Source: DASYXZ01 sp035946625
GTDB taxonomy: Bacteria; Acidobacteriota; Terriglobia; UBA7540
Length of the DNA stretch: 64,000 nt
NCBI GenBank assembly: GCA_035946625.1
Contig: DASYZE010000020.1
Location: forward strand, 1 to 64,000
Direction: 5' to 3'
A program made the translations under genes and the position numbers. How positions within the stretch are numbered: position 1 is the stretch's first letter; every line of letters starts with the position of its first letter. The notes below the pieces were generated by a model. The model did not search any database. It saw only the letters and a list, made by a program, of their open reading frames with translations, and was not told the DNA's origin. Shown in pieces: positions 47,305 through 56,687 of this stretch.

Positions 47305-48258
47305 TCAGCCCTTGCGCAGTGCGCGCCAACTTCCCGTGGAAAAGAAAATTCCAGCGAACACCAGCCCGGAGCCCACGGAGGTGGGCCGCGTCAGGCGTTC
47401 GCCCAAAAAAATTATGGCCACTGCGGCCGCGAACACCGGTTCCAAATAAGAAAACATTCCCACCCGGCTTGCCTCAATGTAGGCCAGGCCCCAGTTCCAA
47501 AAGTTCATGGCCAGCGTTGCCGTGCAAAAACCCACAAAAGCCATGGCCAAAAGAGTGGGAAGGTTGACTCCGGCGGGGTAAAATCGATTCTCCTTCACCC
47601 AGACCCAGGCCACGGGCAGGAGGGCTCCCAGCGCCAGAATATAAAACGTGAAAGCTTCGGGCGGGACACGTTGGGTCAACCGGCGCGTGATGATGGCATA
47701 ACCCGCCCAATAGCAAGACCCCGCCAGCACCCAAAGGTTGCCGGCCATCGCCCCGTGCAATTGAACTGTGTCCGGGCGCCCTTGAGTGATGATCAACGCC
47801 ACGCCCGCGAAACCCACGCTTGCGCCCAACAGTTTTTGCCTGCCGAAAGACTCGCGCAAAAACATCGCGGCCAGAACGCCGATGAGGACAGGAGAAAAAC
47901 CATAAATCAGCGCGGCGTTGGTGGCCGTTGTGGAGGCCAGGCCGAGATTGGTGAGGCCGTTCAGGACGTTCTGGCTTAAAAGGCCAAACGCCACCATGGG
48001 CCAAAACAATCGAGGCGGCAAACTCAGGTCGCGCCATTTTCCGCGGATCGTCGTCCACGCAATTTGAGTGGCGGCGCCAAAGACGCTGGCTCCGGCAAGA
48101 AATTCAAGCGGCGAGACCGTGCGCAAAGCGAATCGGGCAACGGAAAAACCGGCGCCCCAGAAAAACGCGGACGCGGTCAACGCCAGGTAGACGAGCCTTC
48201 CGGCCGGGCGATTGGTCCGCGCGGACTGCGCGCTCCGGGACTCCTTCGCCAGTGTCAT
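47305..48258 (-). CDS. EamA/DMT-family transporter
   Basis: 317 residues with ten membrane helices in two EamA repeats (about 25-155 and 170-300), typical of drug/metabolite exporters. FFWGAGFSVARFALR and LEPVFAAAVAIIFLGERLT are repeat signatures. The ATG overlaps the PotC-PotD stop (ATGA), so it is translated with the polyamine-type ABC genes. Substrate unknown. Confidence 0.88.
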   Translation of the reverse strand: MTLAKESRSAQSARTNRPAGRLVYLALTASAFFWGAGFSVARFALRTVSPLEFLAGASVFGAATQIAWTTIRGKWRDLSLPPRLFWPMVAFGLLSQNVLNGLTNLGLASTTATNAALIYGFSPVLIGVLAAMFLRESFGRQKLLGASVGFAGVALIITQGRPDTVQLHGAMAGNLWVLAGSCYWAGYAIITRRLTQRVPPEAFTFYILALGALLPVAWVWVKENRFYPAGVNLPTLLAMAFVGFCTATLAMNFWNWGLAYIEASRVGMFSYLEPVFAAAVAIIFLGERLTRPTSVGSGLVFAGIFFSTGSWRALRKG

Positions 48259-50090
48259 TGAGCTTTGATCTCCGTCCAGTAACGATCGTAGAGCGTGATC
48301 ACGGGCCCAACGTCGCGCATGAATTCACAGTGGATGAGCGAAGCCGGGGCTGGAAAAATGGCGGGTTCAGCGAGGATCCAGCTTTCCACATCACGCGACG
48401 CGTAGCGGTTGGGAACATTAAACCCGCAATCGTTGATGAACATGCCCACCACTTCGGGCCGGTGAAAATAGTTGATGTATTCCAGGGCCAGGTCTTGGTG
48501 CGGAGCGTTGCGCGGCACGCAGGCGTTGTCCACCGAGATCGTGCATCCTTCCTTCGGGATTACGTATTTGATGTGCGGCTCGTCGCGCATGGCGAAAGTC
48601 ATGTTGCCGTTGTAGGCCTGGGCGATCCAGGCGTCAGCGGCCACCAGGTCCTGCTCAAAGTTGGAGCTGTTGTAACCCTTCACCAGGGGTTTTTGCCGCA
48701 TCAGCAGATCGCGAGCCTGGCGGATTTCGTCGGGATTGGTGCTGTTCAGGGAGTAACCCAGCTTTTTCAAAGCCATCCCGAACACTTCGCGCGTGTCATC
48801 GAGCAGCAGAATGTGCCCCGCGTAGCGCGGATCAAACATCACGTTCCAACTATCCACTTTTTCCTTCACCAGGTCGGAACGGTAAGCCAGGCCGGTGGTG
48901 CCCCAAACGTAGGGCACCGAATAATCGTTGTGCGGGTCAAAGGAGAGTCCGCGAAAGCGCGGGTCCACGTTGGCCCAGACGGTGGGCAGTTTGCTATGGT
49001 CCAGCCGGGCCAGCAATCCCTGCTGGATCAGTATCTGCACCATGTAGTCGCTGGGCACCACGATGTCGTAATTGGTGTTGCCGGCCTGGAGTTTGGCCAG
49101 CAGCGCTTCGTTTGAATCGTAGAGGTCGTAATTCACATGGCAATGGAATTCGCTCTCAAACCCGTGAATCACGCGCGGCGAAATGTAGGTGGACCAGCAA
49201 TAGATGTTGAGTTGGGGCAGCGCCGCGCCGACCGGCCAGGTGCGCGCCACCACAGGCACGGCCATGAGCAGAAAAACGGTGGACACACTGACCAGCGCCG
49301 TGCGGGTTTTGATGGCCCCGCGTTCCAGCCGTTGGGCAAAATAGACCAGGGGAATGGTGGCGGCCAGGATCACGGTGGATATGGCGTTGATTTCCGGAGT
49401 GATGCCGCGTTTGAGCATGGAATAAATTTCCAGCGGCAGCGTGGTGGATTGCACTCCGGAAACGAATGAGGTGATCAGGTAATCGTCCAGAGAAGTGGTG
49501 AACACCAGCAAAGCGGCGGAAATGATTCCTGGCGCGGCCAACGGAAGGGTGACGCGGAAGAAAACGCCGACTTCATTGGCGCCCAGGTCCAGCGCCGCTT
49601 CCTCATAAGCCCGGTCCGTCCCCGCCAAGCGCGCCCCCACCACAATGATGACGTAGGAAATACAAAATGTGATGTGGGCAATAATGATGGTGGCCAGGCT
49701 CAATTGAAATCGCAGCAGGCTGAAAAAAATAACCATGGCCACGGCAATCACAATCTCCGGGATGACGAGAGGCAGATAGATCAGGCCGTCCAGCAAAGTC
49801 CGGCCGCGCAAAGTGGTGCGCGCCAAAAGCAGAGCCGTGAGCGTCCCGAAGATCACGCAGAAAATCGTAGTGGCGCTCGCCACCGCAAGGCTGTTGGTGA
49901 GCGATTGGAGGATGTGCTGGTTGTGCCACAAGGAAACATACCACTCGATGGAAAAACCGAGCCACCGCGCCGAGAGCCGGGAACGGTTAAAGGAGAAAAT
50001 CACCAGCACGGCAATGGGCGCGTAAATGAAAAGGTAAACGACCAAAGCTGAAGCGGTGAGGCCGATGCTTTTCTTGCGCCCGCCACGCAT
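48255..50090 (-). CDS. potC: Fused spermidine/putrescine-type ABC permease and substrate-binding protein (PotC-PotD)
   Basis: 611 residues. Residues about 1-265 are a PotC-type permease with six membrane helices and the EAALDLGANEVGVFFRVTLPLAAPGI loop that contacts the ATPase. A seventh hydrophobic segment (about 268-290) leads into a PotD-like binding domain (LNIYCWSTYISPRVIHGFESEF, YDIVVPSDYMVQILIQQGLL, YSVPYVWGTTGLAYRSD, NACVPRNAPHQDLALEYINYF). The fusion tethers the binding protein to the membrane, known from some bacterial lineages. No PotA ATPase is encoded in the window. Confidence 0.92.
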   Translation of the reverse strand: MRGGRKKSIGLTASALVVYLFIYAPIAVLVIFSFNRSRLSARWLGFSIEWYVSLWHNQHILQSLTNSLAVASATTIFCVIFGTLTALLLARTTLRGRTLLDGLIYLPLVIPEIVIAVAMVIFFSLLRFQLSLATIIIAHITFCISYVIIVVGARLAGTDRAYEEAALDLGANEVGVFFRVTLPLAAPGIISAALLVFTTSLDDYLITSFVSGVQSTTLPLEIYSMLKRGITPEINAISTVILAATIPLVYFAQRLERGAIKTRTALVSVSTVFLLMAVPVVARTWPVGAALPQLNIYCWSTYISPRVIHGFESEFHCHVNYDLYDSNEALLAKLQAGNTNYDIVVPSDYMVQILIQQGLLARLDHSKLPTVWANVDPRFRGLSFDPHNDYSVPYVWGTTGLAYRSDLVKEKVDSWNVMFDPRYAGHILLLDDTREVFGMALKKLGYSLNSTNPDEIRQARDLLMRQKPLVKGYNSSNFEQDLVAADAWIAQAYNGNMTFAMRDEPHIKYVIPKEGCTISVDNACVPRNAPHQDLALEYINYFHRPEVVGMFINDCGFNVPNRYASRDVESWILAEPAIFPAPASLIHCEFMRDVGPVITLYDRYWTEIKAQ

Positions 50091-50968
50091 CAGAGAATCT
50101 CCCGGGTCACTTGTTGCGCCCGCCGAAGGCTGACCATAAGCAGCGCGAGGACCACAAAAGTAAGAAGGAACGCCACGGCGGAGCCAAAGGGCTGGTCGCG
50201 CACCGCGGAAAACTGATTCTGGATCAGATTGCCCACCATCATGGTCCGCGCCCCGCCCAGCAGGTCCGGCGTAATGAACGCGCCGATGGAGGGAATGAAC
50301 ACCAGAATTGAGCCCGCCACCAAGCCGGGAGTTGAAAGCGGCAGCGTGACTTTCAGGAAAGTGGCCGCGCGGGCCGCGCCCAGGTCTTCGGCGGCTTCCA
50401 GCAGGGCCGGATCAATTTTTTGCAGGACGGTGTACAGCGGCAGAATCATGAAGGGCAATTCACCGTAGACCAGCCCGATAAAGACGGCAAACGGAGTGTA
50501 AAGAAGGCGAAGCGGAGAATGGATGACGTGCAAGTCCAGCAGTACGAGGTTGATCACGCCTTCAGTGCGCAGGATCACCATCCACGCGTAGGTGCGGATC
50601 AAGAAGCTCGTCCAAAATGGGATGACCACCAGAAGCAGCAGGGCGGACTTCCAGCGCGGGGAAACTCCCAGCGCGATTTTATACGCCACCGGATAAGCCA
50701 GAAGCGCGCATAGCACCGTGGTCAGCAGTGCCATCCAAAGCGACCGCCAGTAAATTTCAAGATAAAGCGGCTGGAAAGCCCGCGCGTAGTTGCGCAGGTT
50801 GAGGGCCCACTCAATAGTCCCGTAGGGCGAGCGGGCAGCGAAACTTACGCTCCATAGGTAAACGAGAGGCAGAAAAAAAAAGCCGACCAGGAAGAGCAAA
50901 CTGCCGCAGAGCAGCAACGCATTGAGAAGTGACGACCGGCGACGGAAAAAGTCTAGAAGTTGCTCCAC
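50090..50968 (-). CDS. potB: Spermidine/putrescine-type ABC transporter permease PotB
   Basis: 292 residues with six membrane helices and the ATPase-coupling EAAEDLGAARAATFLKVTLPLSTPGL loop. Stop shares a base with the PotC-PotD start (TGATG). With the EamA gene it forms a three-gene unit. The ATPase partner may lie elsewhere in the genome. Confidence 0.92.
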   Translation of the reverse strand: MEQLLDFFRRRSSLLNALLLCGSLLFLVGFFFLPLVYLWSVSFAARSPYGTIEWALNLRNYARAFQPLYLEIYWRSLWMALLTTVLCALLAYPVAYKIALGVSPRWKSALLLLVVIPFWTSFLIRTYAWMVILRTEGVINLVLLDLHVIHSPLRLLYTPFAVFIGLVYGELPFMILPLYTVLQKIDPALLEAAEDLGAARAATFLKVTLPLSTPGLVAGSILVFIPSIGAFITPDLLGGARTMMVGNLIQNQFSAVRDQPFGSAVAFLLTFVVLALLMVSLRRAQQVTREIL

Positions 50969-51158
50969 TGATTTTTTGACGCCCGCAGCGAAGGACGCGG
51001 CCCGACAGCGAATCCGCCCAAGTCGGGTTTCGGTGTCCGGAATCGACGGGTCCGCGGTGAGAATAGCGGATGGTTGGCGGCTCTGTCAAACATCGATTGA
51101 GTCCCGCAACCAATGAGACAGTTGGGTGTATCCTAGAAGTCTGGAGATATGGTGTCTG

Positions 51159-53558
51159 ATGAGAGAGAGGAGCCGGGCCGCCCGCACTTCGATCCTTCTA
51201 TTCATGGCCGTTCTTTTGTCCGCCGGCGAGCCCACGCTGGCGCAAACCGGGCCGCCCGCGGCTCAGGAACTGTTGAAGCAAGGCAATGAATTTTCCAAAG
51301 CACGCAATTGGAAAGAGGCGGTGCGCGCCTATCGCGAGGCAATCAAGTTGAATCCCGACTACGTGGAGGCACATTACAATTTGGCCGGAGTTTATGGCGC
51401 AACGCAAAATGTTCCGGGCGCCCTCCACGAATACCAGGAAGTTCTGAAACTTAAACCCGACTTTCCCGGAATCCACAAGAATTTGGGCGCCCTTTACGAA
51501 TCCCAGGGCCAACTTCCCCAGGCCATCGCGGAATACCGCGCCGAGGTCCGGTCACGCCCAAATGACGCTGACGCGCACGCAGCTCTGGCCAATGCCCTCG
51601 GTTCCGCACGCCAGTTTCCCGAGGCAGCAATGGAATATCATCGCGCGCTCCAGCTTAAACCGCGCGACGCGGAAATCCATGCCGCGCTGGCGAATTCATA
51701 CCAGGTCGATGGCGACTCCGCCAACGCGATGAAAGAATTTCACCAGGCGCTCACTCTCGATCCCAAAAGCCCGGACATCCACGCGAGCCTGGCCGCGGCT
51801 CTCGCCCAGGGGGGCGATCTGGCGGGAGCGATCCGGGAATATAGCCAGGCGACGAACTTGCGGCCCTCGGATCCTGAGTTGCACTTGAGCCTGGGCAACG
51901 TCCTGCTGGCCAACGACGATCTGATCCACGCCATTTCGGAATATCGCCGCGCCGTCGAGCTTCGTCCCGGGCAGCCGGACTACCGTTTTGATTTGGCCCT
52001 CGCCCTTCGACAGGCTGGCGACTATGCAGATTCAATTGATGAATTTCGGCGAATTATCCGCCAGTACCCCGGTTATTCCGGGGCAGATAAGGAACTGGCC
52101 GCCACCTACCTTTCCACCGGAGACCATCCCGCCGCTATTGCCGCCTACCATGAGGCGATACTTCTGGACCCCCGCGATCCAACTTTGCATGAAGCTCTGG
52201 GGCTGGTTTTAAGAAGGACAGGAGACCTGCTGAAAGCCATCCCGGAACTGCGCCAGGCGGTGGAAATTTCGCCCGATAATCCCGACTACCACGTGAATCT
52301 TGCAGAGACGCTGCAAGCCGCGGGGGACGTGCCGGGATTTATCCAGGAGTATCAGGAAGAAGTCCGGCTGCGCCCCGATGACTCTGACGCGCACTTGCAT
52401 TTGGCCAATGCCTATCGAGCCGGTGAAAAATTTGATAAAGCTCTGGCGGAATATCAAGCTGCAATCAAGCTTCACGCGGGCAGTCCGGAGTTGCACTTTG
52501 ACCTGGCCGCCGCGCTTTCCGCCTCGGGAAAAACGGAGGAAGCCCGGGCCGAACTCGAGCGCGCGGTGCAGTTGCGGCCCGACTACCCGGAAGCGCTGGC
52601 GGCGCTGGGTGACCTTCTGCTGGCCGGGAAAAAATTTGCCGTGGCTGTCCCCACTCTCCGTGACGCGGTGAGGTTGCGCCCGGAGGATGCCAGCTTGCAC
52701 GCGCGCCTGGCCCGCGCTTTGGAAGGAAATGGTGACCCGGAAGGTGCACTTGGGGAATTGCGTGAAGCCGCACGTCTGGCCCCGGAAAATACGGATTACC
52801 AAGAAGAGTTGGGCGACACTTTGATGCGGCAGGGAAATTTCCAGGCCGCGGCGGAGATTTACCAGGCCGGCCTCGCGCGCCAGTCCACTGACATTCTGAT
52901 GCGTTTTGACCTGGGCGTGGCCTTGAGCAAAGCGGAGGATTGGAAAGGAGCGGCGGATGCGTTTCGTGAGGCCATCAAAGGCCGTCCTGATTGGCCGGAG
53001 GCACACGTAAACCTTGCCTCCGCCCTGGGCCACTTGAATGACACCAAGGACGCGGAGGATGAGGCCCGAATTGCGTTGCGCATCACCCCTAATTTTCCCG
53101 AGGCTCATTATGATCTCGGAGCTATCCTGCTAAAAGAGGACCGGACGGACGACGCGGTGAATGAGTTCCGCGAGGCGCTGCGCGACCGGCCCGATTATGT
53201 GGAGGCGCGCCTGACCCTGGCGAACACGCTGCGCCAAAAGGGACAAATGGATGAGGCCGTGGCCGATTACAAAGAGGTGGTGCGACTGCGTCCGAAGGAT
53301 CCATCCGCTCACTTTGAACTGGCCGGCGCCCTCCAGGCCAAAGGCGACACGGCGGGCGCCACCCATGAATACGAAGAAGTCATCAGCTTGCAGCAGGATT
53401 ATGCGCAGGCCCATTTCAATCTGGCGGAATTGCTCGAAGGTGAGGGCGAAAAGCAGGGCGCGCGCCAGGAATATCAGATTTATCTTCAGCTCGCGCCTAC
53501 CGCATCAAACGCAGAGCAGGTGCGCGCGCGGCTTAAAAAGTTGGGGGCGGTGAATTAA
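51159..53558 (+). CDS. Exported giant TPR protein
   Basis: 799 residues: a signal peptide (ILLFMAVLLSAGEPTLAQ) followed by some 21-22 tandem 34-residue TPRs to the end (for example AVRAYREAIKLNPDYVEAHYNLAGVY). Consensus positions W/L-G-Y-A-P are kept. Probably a periplasmic protein-interaction scaffold. The start at 51159 replaces an in-frame ATG at 51126 that lies before the signal. The stop is followed after four bases by the largest heptamer array of the window. Confidence 0.9.
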   Translation: MRERSRAARTSILLFMAVLLSAGEPTLAQTGPPAAQELLKQGNEFSKARNWKEAVRAYREAIKLNPDYVEAHYNLAGVYGATQNVPGALHEYQEVLKLKPDFPGIHKNLGALYESQGQLPQAIAEYRAEVRSRPNDADAHAALANALGSARQFPEAAMEYHRALQLKPRDAEIHAALANSYQVDGDSANAMKEFHQALTLDPKSPDIHASLAAALAQGGDLAGAIREYSQATNLRPSDPELHLSLGNVLLANDDLIHAISEYRRAVELRPGQPDYRFDLALALRQAGDYADSIDEFRRIIRQYPGYSGADKELAATYLSTGDHPAAIAAYHEAILLDPRDPTLHEALGLVLRRTGDLLKAIPELRQAVEISPDNPDYHVNLAETLQAAGDVPGFIQEYQEEVRLRPDDSDAHLHLANAYRAGEKFDKALAEYQAAIKLHAGSPELHFDLAAALSASGKTEEARAELERAVQLRPDYPEALAALGDLLLAGKKFAVAVPTLRDAVRLRPEDASLHARLARALEGNGDPEGALGELREAARLAPENTDYQEELGDTLMRQGNFQAAAEIYQAGLARQSTDILMRFDLGVALSKAEDWKGAADAFREAIKGRPDWPEAHVNLASALGHLNDTKDAEDEARIALRITPNFPEAHYDLGAILLKEDRTDDAVNEFREALRDRPDYVEARLTLANTLRQKGQMDEAVADYKEVVRLRPKDPSAHFELAGALQAKGDTAGATHEYEEVISLQQDYAQAHFNLAELLEGEGEKQGARQEYQIYLQLAPTASNAEQVRARLKKLGAVN

Positions 53559-53562
53559 AAAA

Positions 53563-53765
53563 GGGTAAAGGTTGAAGGTTAAAGGTTAAAGGTTAAAGGT
53601 TAAAGGTTGAAGGTTAAAGGTTAAAGGTTGATGGTTAAGGGTTAAAGGTTGATGGTTGATGGTTAAAGGTTGATGGTTAAAGGTTAAAGGTTGATGGTTA
53701 AGGGTTAAAGGTTGATGGTTGATGGTTAAAGGTTGATGGTTGATGGTTGATGGTTGATGGTTAAA
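53563..53765. repeat. Heptanucleotide tandem array D1 (GGTTAAA/GGTTGAT), 29 units
   Basis: Twenty-nine back-to-back seven-base units with no phase slip begin at 53563, four bases after the TPR stop. Units are GGTTAAA, GGTTGAT, GGTTGAA or GGTTAAG (first one GGGTAAA). A higher-order pattern of GGTTGAT-GGTTAAG-GGTTAAA-GGTTGAT recurs, implying segmental duplication. Confidence 0.95.
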
Positions 53766-53830
53766 ATGCGAAGAATCCGATCTCGGGGAGCCCATTTTCA
53801 CAAATCAAATTTCAGCTCTCGCAATTCATG

Positions 53831-53886
53831 CTTCACCTTTTAACCTTTACCCTTTAACCTTCATCACTTACCCTTTAACCTTTTTT
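53831..53886. repeat. Heptanucleotide array D2, inverted partner of D1
   Basis: Eight seven-base units (CTTCACC, TTTTAAC, CTTTACC, CTTTAAC, CTTCATC, ACTTACC, CTTTAAC, CTTTTTT) run to the very base before the acyl-CoA dehydrogenase stop codon on the minus strand. They are the complement of the D1 family. A 65-base unique spacer (53766-53830) separates the two arrays, so a transcript could fold into a long stem at this convergent gene junction. Confidence 0.92.
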
Positions 53887-55065
53887 CTAAGCTCCCAGAA
53901 TAATTTTGGCGATGGTCTGAAGTTGCATGAATGACGTGCCTTCGTAAATTTTCCCGATTTTAGAATCGCGCCAATATTTTTCCATCGGGTAGTCTTTGGT
54001 GAATCCGTAGCCGCCGTAAACTTCCAGTGCTTCCGAGGCCACGCGCTCCGCCACCTGCGAGGTGAAGTACTTGGTCATGGCGGCTTCCTTGAGGAATGGC
54101 AATTTCGCGTCTTTCAGGCGCGCGGTATTATAGGTCATCAGCCGGGCGGCCTCTATGTCCGTGGCCAGCCGTGCAAGCTGGAACTGGATGCCCTGGTAAT
54201 CCGCGATGGGTTTTCCAAACTGTTTTCGTTCCGTAGCGTAACGGATCGCGTGGTCCAGCGCGCCGCGCGCCACGCCCACCATCTGGGCGCCGATTCCGAT
54301 GCGCCCTTCGTTCAGGGTCTCAATCGCCACCTTGTAACCCTTGCCCACTTCGCCGAGAACGTTGGCTTTGGGGACGCGGCAGTCCTCCAGAATAAGCTCG
54401 CAGGTGGAAGACGCGCGGATGCCCAGCTTGTCTTCCTTCTTGCCTACCGTGAACCCGGGGGTTGAGCTTTCCACCAGAAACGCCGTGATGCCCTTGTAAC
54501 CGAGTTCGCGATTGACGGTGGCAAATAAAATAAACAGCCCCGCTTCCCTGGCGTTGGTGATCCAGAGTTTGCGCCCGTTCAAAACAAAATCGGGGCCGTC
54601 TTCTTTCGCCTTGGTCTCGAGAGCAAAGGCGTCGCTTCCGGCGTTGGGCTCCGAGAGGGCATAAGCACCCACGGTGTTCTGAGCCAAACGGGGCAAGAAC
54701 GTTTTCTTCTGCTGCTCGCTGCCCCAGCGCATCAGGGCGTTCGCAACCAGGGTATTTTGAACGTCAATCACCACGCCGGCGGAGGCGTCAACGCGGGAGA
54801 ATTCTTCAATGGCCAGCACGGACATAAAGAAACTTCCGCCACTTCCGCCATAGAGCCATGGAATCTCAATCCCCATAAAACCCTGGGCGAAAAACTTTTC
54901 AATCAGATCGTGTTTGAAAACCCCCTCACGGTCCATGGCCTCCACGTGCGGCCCCACTTCCTTTTCCGCGAACTCGCGCGCTGCTCCCCGGAACATTCGC
55001 TCCTCTTCGCTGAGGACGGTGAGAGGTGGATGGGACATCATTTGCTCGGTAGAGGTCTCAGGCAT
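53887..55065 (-). CDS. Acyl-CoA dehydrogenase
   Basis: 392 residues, FAD flavoenzyme of beta-oxidation or branched-chain amino-acid breakdown. YALSEPNAGSDAFAL and LWITNAREAG are the FAD/substrate motifs; the C-terminal YGGYGFTKDYPMEKYWRDSKIGKIYEGTS contains the catalytic Glu. Substrate chain length cannot be assigned. ATG 55065 has AGGAGG upstream. A heptamer array abuts its stop. Confidence 0.92.
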   Translation of the reverse strand: MPETSTEQMMSHPPLTVLSEEERMFRGAAREFAEKEVGPHVEAMDREGVFKHDLIEKFFAQGFMGIEIPWLYGGSGGSFFMSVLAIEEFSRVDASAGVVIDVQNTLVANALMRWGSEQQKKTFLPRLAQNTVGAYALSEPNAGSDAFALETKAKEDGPDFVLNGRKLWITNAREAGLFILFATVNRELGYKGITAFLVESSTPGFTVGKKEDKLGIRASSTCELILEDCRVPKANVLGEVGKGYKVAIETLNEGRIGIGAQMVGVARGALDHAIRYATERKQFGKPIADYQGIQFQLARLATDIEAARLMTYNTARLKDAKLPFLKEAAMTKYFTSQVAERVASEALEVYGGYGFTKDYPMEKYWRDSKIGKIYEGTSFMQLQTIAKIILGA

Positions 55066-55173
55066 TTTCTCCTCCTTCGCAAAGCAAAACTCTAGCATAC
55101 CTCAAGGCGCGCCGGGCAAGTTCCACGCACTTCCCGTAATAACTTCAGGTATTCCGGGAGTCGTTTTGTTTTA

Positions 55174-55608
55174 TTACTGAAATTTTTTTTCGGCGGCGTC
55201 CAGCGCCTTGTTCGCCAGCTTGTCCGCCTCGCGATTGTGTTCGCGCCGCACGTGCTCAATGGAAAACGATTCGAGCCGGGCGATAGCGCTCCGCGCGCGC
55301 TCGTAGAGCGGCTTCAGGTCGGGACTTTTGACTTTGTAGGCGCCTTGAATCTGGCGCGCCATCAATTCGGAATCCGAAAGCACTTTCAGCCGCCGAAAGT
55401 CATGTTCCAGCGCGTATTCAAGGGCCGCGAGCAATCCGTGATACTCGGCCACGTTATTGGTGGCGTGGCCAATGGTTTTGGAAAGAGTGGTGAGACGCGC
55501 GCCTTCATCGCTTGCCAAAACAACCCCGTAGGCCGCCGGACCCGGATTGCCGCGTGACGCGCCGTCAATGTGGGCAATGACTTCCGGGGAAGGATGGTGG
55601 CTTGCCAT
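55174..55608 (-). CDS. rnhA: RNase H-like ribonuclease (rnhA type)
   Basis: 144 residues. The acidic catalytic residues are Asp in IDGASRGNPG, Glu in NNVAEYHGL, Asp in LSDSELMARQ and Asp in HNREADKLAN. It removes RNA from RNA-DNA hybrids. Start at 55608 (MASHHPSP). The longer frame from 55812 is out-of-frame overlap with the zinc-ribbon gene. Confidence 0.9.
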   Translation of the reverse strand: MASHHPSPEVIAHIDGASRGNPGPAAYGVVLASDEGARLTTLSKTIGHATNNVAEYHGLLAALEYALEHDFRRLKVLSDSELMARQIQGAYKVKSPDLKPLYERARSAIARLESFSIEHVRREHNREADKLANKALDAAEKKFQ

Positions 55609-55730
55609 GTTCTGATATTGCGGAAAAAATGAAGGAGCTGCCCGGAATATTCGGTCGTTTCCAGAGGCGTCGCGCGTCCCATCGAGACGGGACCGGATTT
55701 GCCCGCTGCGACAAAGCAGCGATGCGAAAC

Positions 55731-56504
55731 TCAGTCGCGCGCCGTCTCCCGGCCGGCCCCATCCGCTGTTTTGACCGCCTGCTCGCTCACTTCCTGGGCC
55801 GGCTCCACGCAAAACAATATCCGGCTGCAGCTTTCACAGATCTGAATGGTATCGTTCGTCCGGATTTCGTTGTACACCTGGGGCCGCAATCGAACGTTGC
55901 AAGCGGTACAAAAACCGTCGCGCACTTCCGCCACCGCAATGCCCTTCCGTCCCCTGCGCACGCGCTCGTAGGTTTCCAGCAGGTGCGGGTCCAGCGCCGC
56001 CGCCAATTCCTTTCGCCGGGTGATAAAGGTATCGCGTTCTTTTACGTCGGTTTCGCGCAGAGAATTCATCTGCTTCGTTTCAGCGGCCACCCGCGCTTTC
56101 TCGCTCTCCAGGCTGGCTGCGGCCTGGTTTACCATCTTCTGGCTATCTTCCGCTTCCACCATCTTTTCCAGAATCTTGTCCTCGGTCTTGCGGATGTTTC
56201 CTTCTTCGCCCTCGATCTCCTTCATCATGGCCTTGTACTGTTCATTGGTCTTCACTTCATAAAGCTGGCCCTTGTGTTTGGAAATCTTGGTCTGAATCAA
56301 TTGGATCTCGCCTTCCAGCTCGCGCCGTTCCTTCAGGTTGGCGGTGAGCCGGTGTTTTCGTTCTTCGTGGGCCTGAAGATAATCTTTTAAGCGGTCCTCG
56401 AGCATTTTAATCTGGGCGGGTAGAGTGTCAATCTGGGCGGTCAATTCCGCGATTTTCAAGTCAACGTGCTGGAGGTCGATAACCGCTTTTAGGTCTGGGT
56501 GCAC
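55731..56504 (-). CDS. CT398-like coiled-coil protein with C4 zinc ribbon
   Basis: 257 residues. Residues about 1-180 form a long antiparallel coiled coil (PF02591-type neighbours), followed by a CTACNVRL...CESCSRIL zinc ribbon (about 200-230). In Actinobacteria and others, homologues sit next to RNase H and Nif3; the proximity of rnhA here agrees. GTG start with GGAG five bases upstream. Molecular role not established. Confidence 0.85.
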   Translation of the reverse strand: MHPDLKAVIDLQHVDLKIAELTAQIDTLPAQIKMLEDRLKDYLQAHEERKHRLTANLKERRELEGEIQLIQTKISKHKGQLYEVKTNEQYKAMMKEIEGEEGNIRKTEDKILEKMVEAEDSQKMVNQAAASLESEKARVAAETKQMNSLRETDVKERDTFITRRKELAAALDPHLLETYERVRRGRKGIAVAEVRDGFCTACNVRLRPQVYNEIRTNDTIQICESCSRILFCVEPAQEVSEQAVKTADGAGRETARD

Positions 56505-56563
56505 TTCATCTCCATATTTTCTATGATGTCATATATCGAAGAGAGCGGCAAGAAACGTATCTA

Positions 56564-56687
56564 TTTAGATCTTGGATTTTGGATTAAAACCTGTCTGATG
56601 TGCGTTGCTCCTCGACCGTTAAAGGAAATCACGAATCGCAAACAGTATCCCAATCCAAAATCCAAAATCGCAAATTTAAAATCCAGT
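56564..56687. repeat. Heptanucleotide array F, inverted pair at the ilvD 3' end
   Basis: Block 1 (56564-56584): TTTAGAT, CTTGGAT, TTTGGAT. Block 2 (56653-56687): ATCCAAA, ATCCAAA, ATCGCAA, ATTTAAA, ATCCAGT, preceded by weaker units from 56628 with one six-base unit. The blocks are complementary in family. The ilvD stop codon (rc of 56676-56678) and its last residues Gly-Phe are encoded by block 2. Confidence 0.75.

Noticed and set aside
53586..53801. Minus-strand 71-codon frame across the heptamer array
   Set aside because: A repetitive NHQPLTI-type peptide translated from the repeats; open only because the units contain no stop in that frame.
53563..53886. CRISPR array
   Set aside because: Units are seven bases and contiguous, without spacers; no cas gene nearby.
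55609..55730. RNase P RNA next to RNase H and CT398-like genes
   Set aside because: The gap is only about 120 bases and has none of the conserved rnpB segments.
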